From positions 1,984,001 to 2,048,000 of the forward strand of contig OZ004586.1 in assembly GCA_963924555.1 (NCBI GenBank): a DNA stretch of 64,000 nt, in the 5' to 3' direction. The DNA comes from Crambe crambe (taxonomy: Eukaryota; Porifera; Demospongiae; Poecilosclerida; Crambeidae). The translations under genes and the position numbers were made by a program. Positions 23,401-35,740 of this stretch are shown here, piece after piece. The notes beneath the pieces were generated by a model. That model saw only the letters and a program-made list of their open reading frames with translations, had not been told where the DNA came from and ran no database searches. Position 1 is the first letter of the stretch. Each line of letters opens with the position of its first letter.

Positions 23401-24878
23401 CCAAATTTGATGATGTCTCTTTGCTTCTCTTTTCTTTTATAAAGCAATAGCAATAGTAATTCCACATGCAGCTATCCTACTATTCTCAGCCATTTTAACT
23501 AGCATAGATACAAAAGTATCCGAATGGATGTGTACTTGGATACATGCACACTGTATGTACCCAGATACAAAGTGTGTATTCGGATACAAAAGTATCCTAG
23601 TGGATGGTGTCCATCATGAATTTGGAGGTCGCACTATACATGTTACTTGTACCTGTGTAAGATTGTAGTAATGAGATACTTCAGCAGTGGGTTCTGTGGC
23701 AAGAGAACATCCTGAACCTACGACTGCTATCTTGGTGGGAGGTTGAATCAGCTCTGTGTGGAGTACATCCAAAGCTCTCGTTCTGTTACACTACAAAATT
23801 TATATAGTGCATGCTATAATACATTATACTTTACTGGAGGGTAGCTATGCTCATTCAGCATAATGAGTTGGTGAGCAAAGCATTTGTACCCCCTTTTTGG
23901 AGTATGTGCATGGCTATGCAGTGATCTTCTGAAGAAATTGCTCGCTAGACTATACAGGACCACTCCGGTTGGTCCAGTTTTCACCGGACCACTTTTGTTA
24001 TCCAATAATAATATTCTATCCCATGCCTGCAGAGTTAGCTAAGTGGATTATGTGTATATGAAGCACCATGACCTTCAAGAATCATGATCACACTAGCATA
24101 GCTTTATCAAAACTCCTTTTGATAAGTGGGTGAAGGATAAAGTGGGCATGGCGATCCAACACAGGCACACCGGGCCACTCAAAATTCTGTGGATACACCC
24201 CTGCTATATTAATAGACTTTTATCTAGTTACTCATTCCTGGAAGAGTTTACGTATTATATGCACTTACTGAAACAAAAATTGAAATTAGAGGGCGTCTCA
24301 TTCAGAATGCTCTAGTCAATACTGAAGTTTGTAAATTGTTATTAGCTATTCAGGTTGTAGTTTTTAAAAGCAGTCTCTTTTCCTAAATCAGCTATAGCCA
24401 TACAACGTACTATAGATTTAGATTCACTGTGCAGAGCCTATCTAACAGATAGTCACTGACTGACAGGGCAGTATTTTTACAACAGGTCAGGGGTGTCTTG
24501 CCCCCCCCCCCCAAACTTCTATATACTGGCTATAGCTACCTGAGAGTCCTTGAGAGTGTAGTGCAGAGTATAACCAGGCAGCATGTTAGGGTCAGAGTTA
24601 ATCTGGTCCAAAGCGACCTCCATTGCGGGAATGACTCCACTGCTAGTGTAGGACCCTCCAAAGGACATGATGAGGGCAATGTAGAGAGGGCAGGTTCTGT
24701 TCAGAGCTGGATCAGGGGAGCAGCTCTCCTGGTCAATGCTGATGTTGACAGGAGGGTAGATGTACTTGTAAGGAGTGTTACCATCACTGCCATTATAATA
24801 TGCTGAAATCTCTTGAAAGTCAGCCAAGAAGGTCACAACTAAGAGCAAGAGTGGGACTCTTGATACTATTGCAGCCAT
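17431..24878 (-). CDS. GABA-B-like class C GPCR, copy R3
   Basis: Exons, minus strand: 24540-24878, 23653-23790, 22127-22297, about 21953-22065, about 21783-21835, 21134-21357, about 20472-20614, 20165-20325, a merged 19945-20106, 19510-19655, 19290-19415, 19120-19229, about 18848-18980, 18250-18580, 17818-18000 and 17431-17493. The start is placed at MAAIVSRVPLLLLV because that gives a clean signal peptide; an upstream in-frame ATG at 24938 is less likely. It keeps SSSPELKNRTRFP, the NSWY equivalent of GWY, FDGIW, SPKLNNLIGVG and ILYGYKALLQI. The tail has a coiled coil (SLRKRIKFLENKLQECKCK) and ends TASDSM. Two exons that are separate in the other copies are one here, and the next donor is GC rather than GT. 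No frame break was found, so this is a likely functional receptor. Confidence 0.85.
18072..18237 (+). mobile_element. Pogo-like MITE (CAGTGGAACCTCC ends)
   Basis: A 166-bp element with inverted ends: CAGTAGAACCTCC at left and GGAGGTTCCACTG at right. The interior has GGAC/CCTCTC motifs shared with copies at 27908, 31594, 45286, 52995 and 56049. The termini and TA flanks of the better copies suggest a Tc1/mariner (pogo-type) non-autonomous family. It lies in the R3 intron before the helix 5-7 exon. Confidence 0.75.
18680..18815. repeat. Large near-perfect hairpin of alternating purine/pyrimidine sequence
   Basis: Arms of about 62-66 bp pair almost without mismatch around a loop of about 8 bp (GCCAAGGT). 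The outer ends are GTAGCAGACACACATG and CATGTGTGTCTGCTAC. Next to it is a (GT)n run at 18651-18677. It lies in an R3 intron between the helix-4 and helix 5-7 exons. Confidence 0.9.
20651..20776 (+). repeat. 64-bp direct tandem duplication
   Basis: Two nearly identical copies (20651-20714 and 20715-20776), each starting TTAGATACATGATTATAAAT, in the R3 intron upstream of exon 7. No further meaning is visible. Confidence 0.9.
22510..23637. mobile_element. Pogo-like MITE interrupted by a second 1-kb element
   Basis: The left end CAGTGGAACCTCC at 22510 and a decayed right end (TTTGGAGGTCGCACTA near 23620-23637) belong to the pogo-like MITE. Between them, 22591-23600 has its own inverted ends built on CTAGGATACTTTTGTATCC. 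Another MITE fragment abuts on the left (from about 22367). This is a nested insertion in the R3 intron between exons 2 and 3. Confidence 0.6.
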
Positions 24879-25104
24879 AGCTGGAAACTGGAAAATAATA
24901 CTCTGTACTATTATTTTAAAGCACTTCTGCGCGCGCATGCATCCGCATGGAAAATTCTCTAATTACATCATTACAAATTACATCATATAAATTATATTCT
25001 TCTGTTTCACACTGTACCTATGCATGTAATTGTGCCCTGGCCACTTTTTGGTCAGATTAATGTGCTATAAATAAATTTTTCGTGCTCCAACCAAGCTATG
25101 ATAG

Positions 25105-28100
25105 CTAGCTATAGCTAGCTACCATAATGGATTCCTGAAGCTTTTTTTCCAAACTTTCAACCTTCTGTCTAAGGTTGGTAACAGTGTCGGTTTCTGGGTT
25201 TGTGCGCAAGCCACCATCTGTTTCAGCAGCTTTGCTGCTAACACCCATGACTTTACTTCCACTAGGATCACGATACACACCAACCACCTATATTCAGAGC
25301 AAAATTAATAGCTATTCATCATAGCCTAGCAACTTAATTGACAAGTTGTTCTTACTGGTGGAATGAAGACAAGTACTAGAATCATTGTAGTTCCTATGAA
25401 GATACAGAGGCAAAACACAGAGGCATATGCATGGATGAATTCTGGCAGTGTATAAGTGGAAATGATAATCACTGTTGTCACAATGCTGGACACGTAGATA
25501 GCTGTGATGATATAAACTGCATCATTCAATCCTTTGATGCTGACTTTGCGAATCGACAGAGCAAGTATGAGTGCAATGATTTGAAGCAAAGCTTTGTATC
25601 CATAGAGAATGCCCAGAGTGATATAACGTTCTCTGGAGATGCAGACATAGACAAAATAGAGAATTATCATCTCTCTCACCTAAATAAAAAGATTGCATTC
25701 TGGCTTCATAGCAGCTGTACATAACTAGCTACGGCTATCAGGCCTGTAGCCAGGATTTTAAAAAAGGGACGCCTCAGGAAGATTAACTAATATTATTATT
25801 GTGTTACTCAGCTAAGATATTTTCAATGTGTGAGAACTAAAATTAATTGCTATCAATTCAGCAACTAATGCAAGTGACTATAAGCTATAATTATCCATCA
25901 AAGGGAGGGGGGCTCAAGCCCATTGAGCCGCCTGCTGGCTACAGGCCTGGCTATAACTAGGAAATCACCCCAATTCTGTCTTCAACATTTTCTCGATTTG
26001 GAACTCTTATGGAAGATAAATTTCTCCCTACTCCTTCACTTATGGTGTATGCGAGCAAAATAATGATATCAATAATCAGAAGAAACATCACGAAGACAGC
26101 TAACATCCAGTCCTGTACAGCCTGGAGAGTGAAATAACAGACCCAGTACACGTATATATCTGAGAGTTAATGGCCTATATATAGCTACACTGAGTGAGAA
26201 GACCTCTACGGACAGGAACCTAGACAGGTATAGGGAGTGTACCCCACAATTAGCTAGCTATAGGGTTACATGGTTAGCTACGTACATATTACAGACTTTG
26301 AATCAAACCTTTTTTTTAAGAGCTGGATTATTGAAGATGTAGTAAACTCTGCACATTTTTGCCACAATAGTCCCATAGCACAGAGAGTAGCCAATTGCTG
26401 TCAGCCATGGATTCAACTGTAAAAAAAAAGCCTTTTAATTTGCTGCTGCTGTGGTTAGATATAGCCATGACATACATTACAGAGTACAGAAATAGCTGTT
26501 TGATCAGCAGTTGGGATGATGAAAGCGTACATGTTGAAGTATAAAATCACTGCACCCACTCCTATCAGGTTATTCAGTTTAGGACTTGTCAAACGAATCA
26601 GTCTAATTATACAATGCAAAGATCATTAATGCTATGGTGCTATAGTATGGCTACATATTATGATTCCACTTGAGTACCTATCACATGATTATTTTTTGAT
26701 ATGCCTATAGCTAAATGTGTGTTATGTAGTTATAATAATAGAAAAGGTATCCCCTTAATCGTATAACACTATTGCTTACTTCTTTTCCCTTAAGTGTATG
26801 TTAAGTACGACACACACCACTGCAAATACAATCCCACTGGTAGCCAAAACTGAGAAGATTATGGTTAAGGACACATGGAGAGAAACAGTCTTCTCTACTG
26901 GAACTCCATCATAAGGCACACCCTCTATATAATCGAAAAAATTTATGGCATTCTCATTAAGGAGTGATGATAGCTGTGTCTTAACTATTAAGACAACAAC
27001 TGACTCACTAGGGTATGTAGCCTAGTAACTTTGGCTAAAACTGTGATAGATAGCTACAGACAAACCTGCTAGCTGGCTAGCCTAGCCATATAAAGAAATA
27101 AGAAAAATATAAGTAGTTATGCATGAATTTGATTGTAATGATTATATATAATGGACTTGTAACCTTTATTATAGAGAGAGAATTTTTATCGAGCATACCA
27201 CTCCATATTGTATAGTTTTCCTTTAAATATTCTATGCTGAATTGATTATTTCTTTGAGTAATAATAGCAACATGAGCTGAATGAAGAACACCGTCTAGTT
27301 GGAGAGAGAAATGAATCAAGGCCATTTATAGTTATATTGTAAAAGCTCATAAACCTTACCTTTGTTGTATATGTACTGAAATAGTTCAATTAGATCATAC
27401 AGTCGTCCTCCACTTGAATCAAAAGAAATATTTCCCTATAAAACATTAAGTTTGCATGAAGATTTAATATGGCTTAGCCAGATAACTTTTATTCACTGTA
27501 GCATAGCTAGCTATGTACAGTCAAATTTCTTACTAAACTTATATAATGCCCTGAGAGCAAGCTACTATTAGTGCCCACCATGGCCCTATGGATATAGTGC
27601 CTTGTGACTGACCAATCAGATCGCTCTATTTAGCACAGCTATGTATTTGAAATCATGATTATGAAAGCATAAGTCAAAATAATACACTGCATGCAAGTAT
27701 CTTTTATATTGACTATTTTTATAGAAGTCATGAACTCCTGTCCATGTTCTTGTCAATTAAGACAGTCTTTGAACATTATTATCCCATCTTTAATCAGCTC
27801 AACTTTTAGATGGCATGTATCAAATTTCAGCCTTTAAGTCTATTGCTACTAGCACTCATGAGTTATATATAAATGGGGAGGTTGGAATGGAATTATCATA
27901 CGGTATACAGTGGAACCTCTGAGGACACTTTGGGATCAGCTACTTTGTCCTTTGTAGAGAGGTTGTCCTACTAATGCTATGGGAAAAGGACCAAAGAGAG
28001 CGTCCTTTGTTGGGAGGTTGTCCTTTTCTTAGAGGGTCTTTTTATCAGAGGTTCCACTGTAATCATAGTCATAGAAGAGATAGCACGTTATCCATGGCGA

Positions 28101-31100
28101 GTGTGTCTTATCAGGAAGTAGCTATTATTACCACTATTCCATTGAAGTTAGTCTCCGATAAGTGAGTGAAGATGTTTTCTAGTAAGACGTCATTGTCATA
28201 TTTGAAGTGTTGAAGTCCAAAGTTACCAGTACTTGATTCACTTTGAAAGGCACGCAGTCTCCCTTGGAGATCTAGGTTGTTCTCCAAATCTGAAATGGAG
28301 CATGGGATATACATAATTGTTATCATGCAAGTCACAGTATAGCTACATAGTAGGGGGAAAGCCTGGTGGTCTCATTGCATGCAGTCTACCTGTGTAGGTG
28401 GCAGCATAAACACTTGTGGTTGTATCAGACACTATGACAACACTTTTTTTTTTTGACACCAAACTTTTTTTCTAACTCAACTAGCTACATATGTAGCTTG
28501 AGCTATTGCTAGAATATAATTTATATAGCCAAAGGACATTCTGGGTCTATGGAGTGAGAGCTATAAAATTATAGTTGTTGGTATTTTAAAAAAAGCTATA
28601 CCTGTCAGTGTTTCATTGTGGTATTTAAAAAAAAGTTATACCTGTCAGTGTTTCGTTGAGTGCCCTTGCCAGTGTCCATATAGTATCATAGCAGAGCTTG
28701 TACATGTCGAGGTGAAAGAATCCAGTAACATTGAAAACTGAATTGTTGAGTTGTTTTTCATAGGCAGATTTGACTTCACCTCCAGTCTATAGACATATAA
28801 CTGACATGCCACAAGAATAGAGCTATACAGTATCAGTTTGCATTATTTTTGGCCTTGACTTTAAAATTGTTTATGTTAGTGTTATCACCAAAGAAAGAAA
28901 GAAAGACAGAAAGAAAGAAAGTGTGTATTGCATATCTAAGGAATGTTCTCTGTAAAAAGTAAGGTATAAACTGCATACCTATACTGTTTACAGGGAACAT
29001 TCCTTTGGTATAAAGTACACACTCTTGTTTTTACAGTGCAAGACCAAGAGAATTAACAATGGAATGCAATGCACTTTTTTCCCTTACATGTCCACTATCA
29101 GAAACAGCAAAAATATCATCAATCCGGCCAGAAGTAATACCAGAAGTAGCAGGAGCAAGAGTTGAAGGCAGCAAGGACTCTCTCTGTGCTGCAGTGCAGT
29201 TATACTTCTTTAGTAATTTGGCTTGCTCCTCTTTGCTCCCTTCCCACCAGCGGCCTACGTACCAGCCATTCACAAGGAATAGATTCCGTGGGTAACGAAA
29301 TGTGTTGCTTGTATTGTATGCCTATTGAAAAAAAAGAAAGAAAAAAGAAAGAAAGAGAAAGAAAGAAAGAAAGAAGAAGAAATACACAAAAATCGTCTCC
29401 ATGAACTTTCGAATAATGAACTTTCACACTTGGGACCCAGTAGCTTTAGAGAGGTTGTCCTCTTTTGAAGGTTATAGTGTTTTAGATTGTCCTTCATTGA
29501 GAGGTGTTTGTCCTCTTTCAGAGTGTCCCTTATTGGAGGTTTCGGCTCTTATCATCTTTAATTTAGTCCCCACAATGCTATACGGTGGCCCTTTAACATA
29601 CACTGAGGGTTATAATTATGAGAAAGAACTCACTGCTTACAAGTTAATGAATGAAGTCTTATTATTAGTCTTGCTAGCTCCACTATGCACTTACTATACA
29701 TAATGCTTGACGTGCATGTCCAGAATACATACTGAGAATGAAAATACGATCTTCTGGATCCTATACCAAAAAAAGAAGAGTTTTTTGTGATATAGCTAGT
29801 AAGATGTTTTGGCTACTAACCTTGAATGGATTTGTAGTTATTCCATTATCTGTCTCAAATCTCGTCTCAGTGAATGTCACATTAATACCAGCGAGAAGGT
29901 CTCCAAGTGCTGACATTGTCTGTACAAAAAATAACCTCAGGAAACTTTAATAACCTTAATTGGCTATACAGAAAATAACCTCAGGAAATTATTGTGGAAC
30001 TCCTATAGTATGTACCTGTTTTATATAGTGGATCAAAGCACAGCGGCTAGGCTCCTGCTAAGATTCTATGTATTCTCAGATTCCCACTCAAGCCCCTATT
30101 AATTCTACCAGCTACATATTCCCAAATCTCTATTATTATAGCAAGTAAGAAAAGTCACAATAGCAAATTTTATTTTGCTGACTAATAGCTAGTCAGTATA
30201 GTATACACTAGGAAAGAGTTTTACTAATTGTACAGTTATAGTAAAGTTGGGAAAAGAGTTTTATTTTTGTTAGTATAGTACACTTGGGAAATTAAAGGTC
30301 ATTATCCCCTAAAACAGTGATCTTATTATTGTTGTTGCCACCATCTAATTCACCATAGTCTAGTCTAGTCTAGTAGATAGGGCACATGCAGCGTCATGCT
30401 GTTTGGTGTGTCAGGTGTGCCAAATTTAATATCCTTAATTCACAAACTCTAACTTCAAGTTTGACTCATGCATGCATGTGCAGGCTGAAGTGTGACATTT
30501 CCAGTGAGGCCAAGTGTTGAGAATGCATACAATAAATTCCTGTCTGACCTAAGTGCACCTATGACATATATTACTATAGGCTAATCTGCAGGTGGCTGGG
30601 TAGGCCATGGCCTCTCCAATGCATGCATGTAGCTATAGCTACTAGTAAGAATTATTGCTCAAACATGCACTTTTTGACCATGCCCACTTTGCCTACACTG
30701 TAAAAATAAAAGTGTACACTATACACTTAAAGTGTGTGTATATAGGGACAATTAAGTGTGCACTGCACACCTAGAGTATGTAGTGTTCACTGCACACCTA
30801 GAGTATGTAGTGTTCACTGCACACCTAGAGTGTGTATAGGGACAATTAAGTGTCCACTGCACACCTAGAGTGTGTGTATTGGGACATTTTAGTGTTCACT
30901 GCACACCTAGAGTGTACATAGTGGGATTTATTTCCTTGTCTTGTCTTGCTTTTGCAAGATAAGGAAATAAGTAGTCCATTTCTCTGCCATAATATATTAG
31001 TTTCTATAGCTAAAGATGAGTTGTCAAAAAATATACACTGTAAAAACAGAAGCGTTATAAATTATGTACACTAAAATGTCCCAATACACACGTATGTTAA

Positions 31101-32700
31101 TATGAACGACACATCTGTCTTTTGGCTTGTACTTTCAAGATCACTTTATATAACACAGTGCAACTATTTTAAATGATTACACTAAATTATAATATAATGA
31201 CCAGGCATCTGTCACTTTAAGATGTAAAAACTTTCAAAATAGACTGTTAAACTAGCTGTTTTATTCCATCTAGTAAACCTAATAGGGTCTCAAGCCTGAA
31301 TTGACCTCTCTACTTCTAAACTTCTTTCACTGCCAATGAAACACTATAATAGTATTACTTACACCCATGCACTTACCAATGTGAATAATCGTTCATTTTG
31401 CACCACTATTGAAACTTTTTTCCACCCAAATATCTGAATGATACCAAAATAACCATAAGCAAGTCTGATGTCACTGATGATCAGCTGGAAATGCCTAGGG
31501 AATCGCTTCCTATTGGTCAACTCTGGCGAGGAGGACACACACGACAACTGGAATACCATTAATTAACCTTAATTGGAGTATCTAATTATTATACAATGGA
31601 ACCTCCAATAAAAGACCCTCCAAGAAAAGGATAACCTCTCTACAAGGGACAAAGTGGCTGATCCTAAAGTGTCCTTCAACTACTCGGAGGTTCCACTGAA
31701 TACAAGCAAGGCTGCATGTACACACTGCACTAATCAGTCAAAACACCAAATTTTACCAACACAATTGTGACAGTCCCCCATGTGGAAGTTTCCATGAATT
31801 TGCTATTTCTCAAATTTACTTGATGAATTTGTTCCAAATTTCTGTCATGTATTCTATAATGGTTATAGCTATAGACTACCAATTTCCACACCGTGGCCAC
31901 TGAGTTACATATAACTCTAGCCCTAGTCCTAGCCCTAGCCCTAGCCCTAGCCCTAGCCAAAGTTTTAAAAAGTGGCCAAAAATAAATGCATCTAATTATT
32001 TGATTTCTACCTGGGAACTAGCTATAGACTGTCACAATTGATATGCTATAGCTTTGGCTGTTATACAATCCATTATGTCCAAAGTTAACTGGAAAAAAAT
32101 TAGCTAGGTCCTAATATGGATTTATGCATGCACAAAGCTACATGTGTCAATAGCTACCTGTGTAAGATTGTAGTAGTGAGACACTTCAGCAGTGGGTTCT
32201 GTGGCAAGAGAACATCCTGAACCTACGACTGCTATCTTGGTGGGGGGGTTGGATCATCTCTGTGTGGAGTGCATCTAAAGCTCTTGTTCTATCACACTAT
32301 AATGTTCACAGAGAAATAATTATGCCAGCTGTAACTGCAGCTTGGCATAAAGACTGCTAGTCTCGTATATTACCTGAGAGTCCTTGAGAGTGTAGTGCAG
32401 AGTATAACCAGGCAGCATGTTAGGGTCAGAGTTAATCTGGTCCAAAGCGACCTCCATTGCAGGAATGGCTCCACTGGTAGTGTAGGCCCCTCCAAAGGAC
32501 ATGATGAGGGCAATATACAGAGGGCAGGTCCTATTCAGAGCTGGATCGGGGGAGCAGCTCTCCTGGTCAATGCTGATGTTGACAGGAGGGTAGATGTACT
32601 TGTAAGGAGTGCTACCATCATTTGCTGAGTTCTCTTGAATGTCAGCCAAGAAGATCACAACAAAGAACAAGAGTGGTACTCTTAATACCATTGCAGTCAT
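25105..32700 (-). CDS. GABA-B-like class C GPCR, copy R4 (frameshift in exon 2)
   Basis: Exons, minus strand: 32371-32700 (signal peptide MVLRVPLLFFVVIFLA), 32159-32296, 31377-31547, about 29820-29925, 29703-29765, 29085-29323, about 28640-28788, 28135-28293, about 27358-27436, 27200-27300, 26780-26925, 26480-26605, 26310-26418, 25968-26120, 25355-25679 and 25105-25287. It keeps SSSPELTNRKRFP, GWYVGRWW, YDTIW, SPKLNNLIGVG and ILYGYKALLQI. The C-terminal exon has a coiled coil (LRQKVESLEKKLQ) and is read here to a stop after VASYS; a further small exon in the 226 bp before R3 cannot be excluded. In exon 2 the run coding for the Pro-Pro of QPPTK has seven C (minus strand) where R2 has six, which shifts the frame. 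It is a pseudogene or a homopolymer assembly error. Confidence 0.8.
25739..25949 (-). mobile_element. Small inverted-repeat element (CAGGCCTGTAGCCAG ends), opposite orientation
   Basis: A 211-bp copy of the element at 6378-6592, inverted. Both ends are intact. It sits in the intron before the R4 helix 5-7 exon, the homologous intron to none of the other copies' insertions, so it inserted independently. Confidence 0.75.
27908..28059 (+). mobile_element. Pogo-like MITE, complete, TA-flanked
   Basis: A 152-bp element from CAGTGGAACCTCTGAGG to AGAGGTTCCACTG, with TA immediately on both sides, the duplication expected of Tc1/mariner insertions. It lies in the R4 intron between exons 8 and 9. Confidence 0.85.
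28581..28658 (-). repeat. Tandem duplication of an exon end and splice donor
   Basis: Two 39-40-bp copies read, on the minus strand, GAAACACTGACAG followed by GTATA. The copy at 28621-28658 ends the real exon 7 of R4 and the other lies 40 bp into the intron. The gene therefore has two donor-like sites; use of the distal one would add 40 nt and shift the frame. Confidence 0.8.
30000..31376. other. Long R4 intron with a tandem array
   Basis: The intron between exons 4 and 3 of R4. At about 30732-30925 it contains five or so imperfect units of about 30-60 bp around CACTGCACACCTAGAGT, bounded by CACTGTAAAAA-type ends (30698 and near 31027) that also occur near 28955-29038 and 39900-39992. This suggests a second small inverted-repeat family. 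No exon is visible. Confidence 0.55.
31594..31698 (+). mobile_element. Pogo-like MITE
   Basis: A 105-bp copy, CAATGGAACCTCC to GGAGGTTCCACTG, in the R4 intron just upstream of exon 3. Confidence 0.75.
31914..31960 (+). repeat. CTAGCC hexamer minisatellite
   Basis: About seven CTAGCC/CTAGTC units in an R4 intron. Similar CCCTAG words recur in the array at 49800-50725. Confidence 0.85.
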
Positions 32701-33722
32701 AGCTGCTAGAAAAATGATTGTTGGAAGATCTATGCAAGCATTTATAGCCTAGATAGCCGCCTACTTCTGCGCATGGCATGCAAATCACTGGGAAATTAAA
32801 TTTAGATAGCGCGCGCCATGGTCATATAATAATTATTGTGCCGTACCACTAACTATTCAGTATGTGTGTGTGTCTATCTATGTCAAGGGTGGAGTTAGGA
32901 AATTTTGAGTGGTCAGGTTGACCTTTGGACTTGTGAGTAGCTATGTAGCTATGTAGCACACACAATAGAAAATTCACTCTCAAATGCTCCAGATGCTGCT
33001 TTAAAGAAAGTAGTTTGATATTAGAGTAGATACAAAACCCTTTCTGATCAAATCGACTATTGATACTGGCTACAGCCAATCAATAGCTTCATGCATGCAT
33101 TGCCAAGCTGCTGTTTAAAAAAAAATCAGGGGTGTGTGGCAGGGTAGGGCTGAAAAAGTGGTCAGGTTGAAACCTTAAAACCTGACCCCTAACTCCACCC
33201 CTGTATGTAGATACGTGTGTGCCTAGATTGAAATTAAATTTTACTGGAGGACAAGACTACCACTATAAATGAGCTGGCTCCGGCTCTGGTGAATCACTGT
33301 GTGTAAGTTATGCACAGTGAGTAAAGGATCGGCCACTTTATCCTTTGTAGCCACAGCTAGAGAGGTCGGTTAAAAATTCTATGGGAAAGGTGCCCAAAAG
33401 ACAGTCTTGGAAGGTTGTCGTCTCCTTGAAGGTCCTTTATCGGGGTTCCACTGTATTTGCTATAATTGTTTATACATGGTCATAATATTATTATACTGTG
33501 CATCCATCATCTTATATGTTTACTTTTTGATAGCAATATTATGTATGCTGATTAGTTATCCTGCAATCATCTATTTTAGTCTTATTGTGTAAGACTTTTA
33601 AACTCCGTTTACTTAGCTACTGAAAGTAAACCAGTGCAGAATTAGTTTACTGACAAACAACTGGTTTCATTTTATATAGTATCATTCTCATGTAGCTGCA
33701 TGTAGCTATCATAATTAGCTAG
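32701..33722. other. Intergenic region with repeat relics
   Basis: The stretch upstream of R4. It holds degraded repeats (GGTCAGGTTGA and CCTGACCCC blocks) and, near 33350-33453, the right part of a pogo-like MITE ending GGGGTTCCACTG. No exon was found. Confidence 0.45.
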
Positions 33723-34050
33723 CTATAATGTCTCTTTCAGATGATCTGTGCTCAATGCTATTCCAAGCTTTGATGATTGTCGGGGAGAATTATTCATTAA
33801 TGCAGAGTCTCCACTGTTGTTAACTACACAAACATTATTGGTACAGTAATAACTTACGTACATAGCTAGCCCTACCCCGTAGCTATAGCTACTGATTCGC
33901 ATCAGATCGGGAATGATCATTACAGGATACCCTCCATATCCTCACAGGTGATTACTGCATGAACCCTATAGGATAGGAAGCCTTGTGGGTGCAGCACTCA
34001 CCCAATAACATGCACAACACACATATAGCAACTATTACTGCCGATGACAT
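33723..34050 (-). CDS. Possible small secreted protein (two exons)
   Basis: This is a tentative model. Exon 1 (34002-34050) starts MSSAVIVAICVLCMLL, a convincing signal-peptide core, and ends at a GTGAGT donor in phase 1. A 61-bp intron ends with TGTGAG. Exon 2 (33723-33940) continues GYGGYPVMIIPDLMRISSY and has SYYCTNNVC before a hydrophilic C-terminus (NNSPRQSSK). The total is 267 nt, an 88-residue protein. The exact multiple of three, a normal intron size for such genomes and the signal peptide support it. Lack of a recognisable domain and of a paralogue in the window argue against. It is unrelated to the receptors on either side as far as can be seen. Confidence 0.35.
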
Positions 34051-35740
34051 ATTCTCCTTACATTAGTATACAGCATGGCAGCTTGTACACAATAATGGCT
34101 ATCTCTAATGAATCTCCAAACATGCATAATGTTTGGGATAAATTTTATAACAAGTTTTCATCTACAAAATTCACCCTTAGCTACTAGTCTACCCAGGTAT
34201 TATTTAAGACTTGACTACCCCGGCATTCCAGTGTTTGTAGGCACTATAGCTATTGTACTTTTTATCGCTAGTGTGCATTTCTACCGGACACCACTTCATT
34301 CAACACTATAGGCTCCATAATTACCGTATGTGTGACAATTAGTCTAAGTACAAAGATAGCAACCTGAACCAGCATCCATGTTGCCTAAATAAAAATTATT
34401 GTCTCTGACTCCTATTCTCACAGCTCAACACAAAACACTCAGCTCTATGGGGAATGAAGTAGGGATAGTTAATTGGGTGATGTGGATGTTGTTATTAGGA
34501 GGGGTAAGCACTCAAACTTCTTTGAACCCTATAGCTAAACCACACACAGGCATCCCTACAGTTGTTTGTTTTGATAGTTATTGCTATACTTGTAAAATCA
34601 TATGCGGTATAGCTAGCTAGCTATGACAGGCAGATGCCTTAATGGCCTTATATATACAAAAATGGTGACGTTTTCTCTCTTTATCTCTTCTTTATCTTTC
34701 TCGGCTGATTGGCTTGAGCATGCTCCACAATAAAGATAAGGAGGGCTGGTTGCCAAGTGGTGGGTTGACTGTCAAAGCTCGGGCTAAGTAAGAGATGTAA
34801 TACACATACACAATCATTTTCACTGCAGAGTGAAAATAAACTGCAAAGACAGCCACAGGTGGCCAAAAAATACAAACCTCCGACCTTGTTATTGGAGTTA
34901 TAGCTAGCTATAGATAATAGCTAGCATTCTTGGAAGTTGAAATGCTTTGTGTACTTTGAAGAGGAAGGTAAGACTTTTTGGTGATCAGGAATGTGTATAT
35001 ATATATGCCTATATATAGCTAGTGCAGCCATACAATAATTAACTGTTTACAGGGAGCATCCCTTTGGTATAGAGTACACACCATACCTGTAGCCAGAAGG
35101 TGGCTCAGTGGGCTCCCCTTAGACAATGTATTAGCTAGCATGCAGAATGAAAATATCTCAGTGTGTCATTATCTGCCATAGCTACCTGACATTCTCATTT
35201 CTACATGCATCTACAGCTATAAATGTCAATTGACAATATTATTTTTGGAAAAGAAATATTCAACTCTAAACTTCCAATTAGCCTGAAGTAAGATTTCTAG
35301 AAACCACAAATCTCTCCTTTGATAATTATTACCTTTTATTGTCAATTAGCTATTATGTAGAAAAATTAATGAGAATGATAATAATTTATGGCACACAAAG
35401 ATAGGTTCCTAAACGAGTAGCTTTATGGTTTCATTTTCATTGCTGCCAAAATGTTTTACTTTCTTCAAGGTACACAAACATTTTAACTCCCTACGAATGC
35501 CATGTTTTATAAAGTAAAATAGCTGCTACAGACAAGTAGGGATGGCTGTGTAAGGTTCAAAAAAAAAAAAACAAGAGAGTTAAGTTACTCCTTACCCCTT
35601 CTAATTTCAATAACAGCATCACTACTTATCCCCCGTAACCCCGCCCACAAGGACCTAGCTTAATTAATTACACTTAATAATGGGTGTGGCTGAGTACGAG
35701 TGGGCGTATCGCAACTACCCGGACCGCGCGTTTTTTAAAG
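34051..35740. other. Intergenic region upstream of the sulfotransferase
   Basis: AT-rich, with a partial CAGGCCTGTAGCCAG-family element near 35085-35240 and an A-run at 35559-35571. A short plus-strand ATG frame at 34450-34505 (MGNEVGIVNWVMWMLLLGG, then GGGTAAGC) resembles a signal exon, but no continuation was found. The sulfotransferase promoter presumably lies in the last few hundred bases. Confidence 0.4.

Noticed and set aside
31914..31960. CCCTAG-type hexamer run as an internal telomere repeat
   Set aside because: The unit is CTAGCC, not the animal telomere unit CCCTAA, and the run is short.
34450..34510. Plus-strand signal-peptide-like exon (MGNEVGIVNWVMWMLLLGG)
   Set aside because: No convincing downstream exon was found before the sulfotransferase, so it is left only as a remark.
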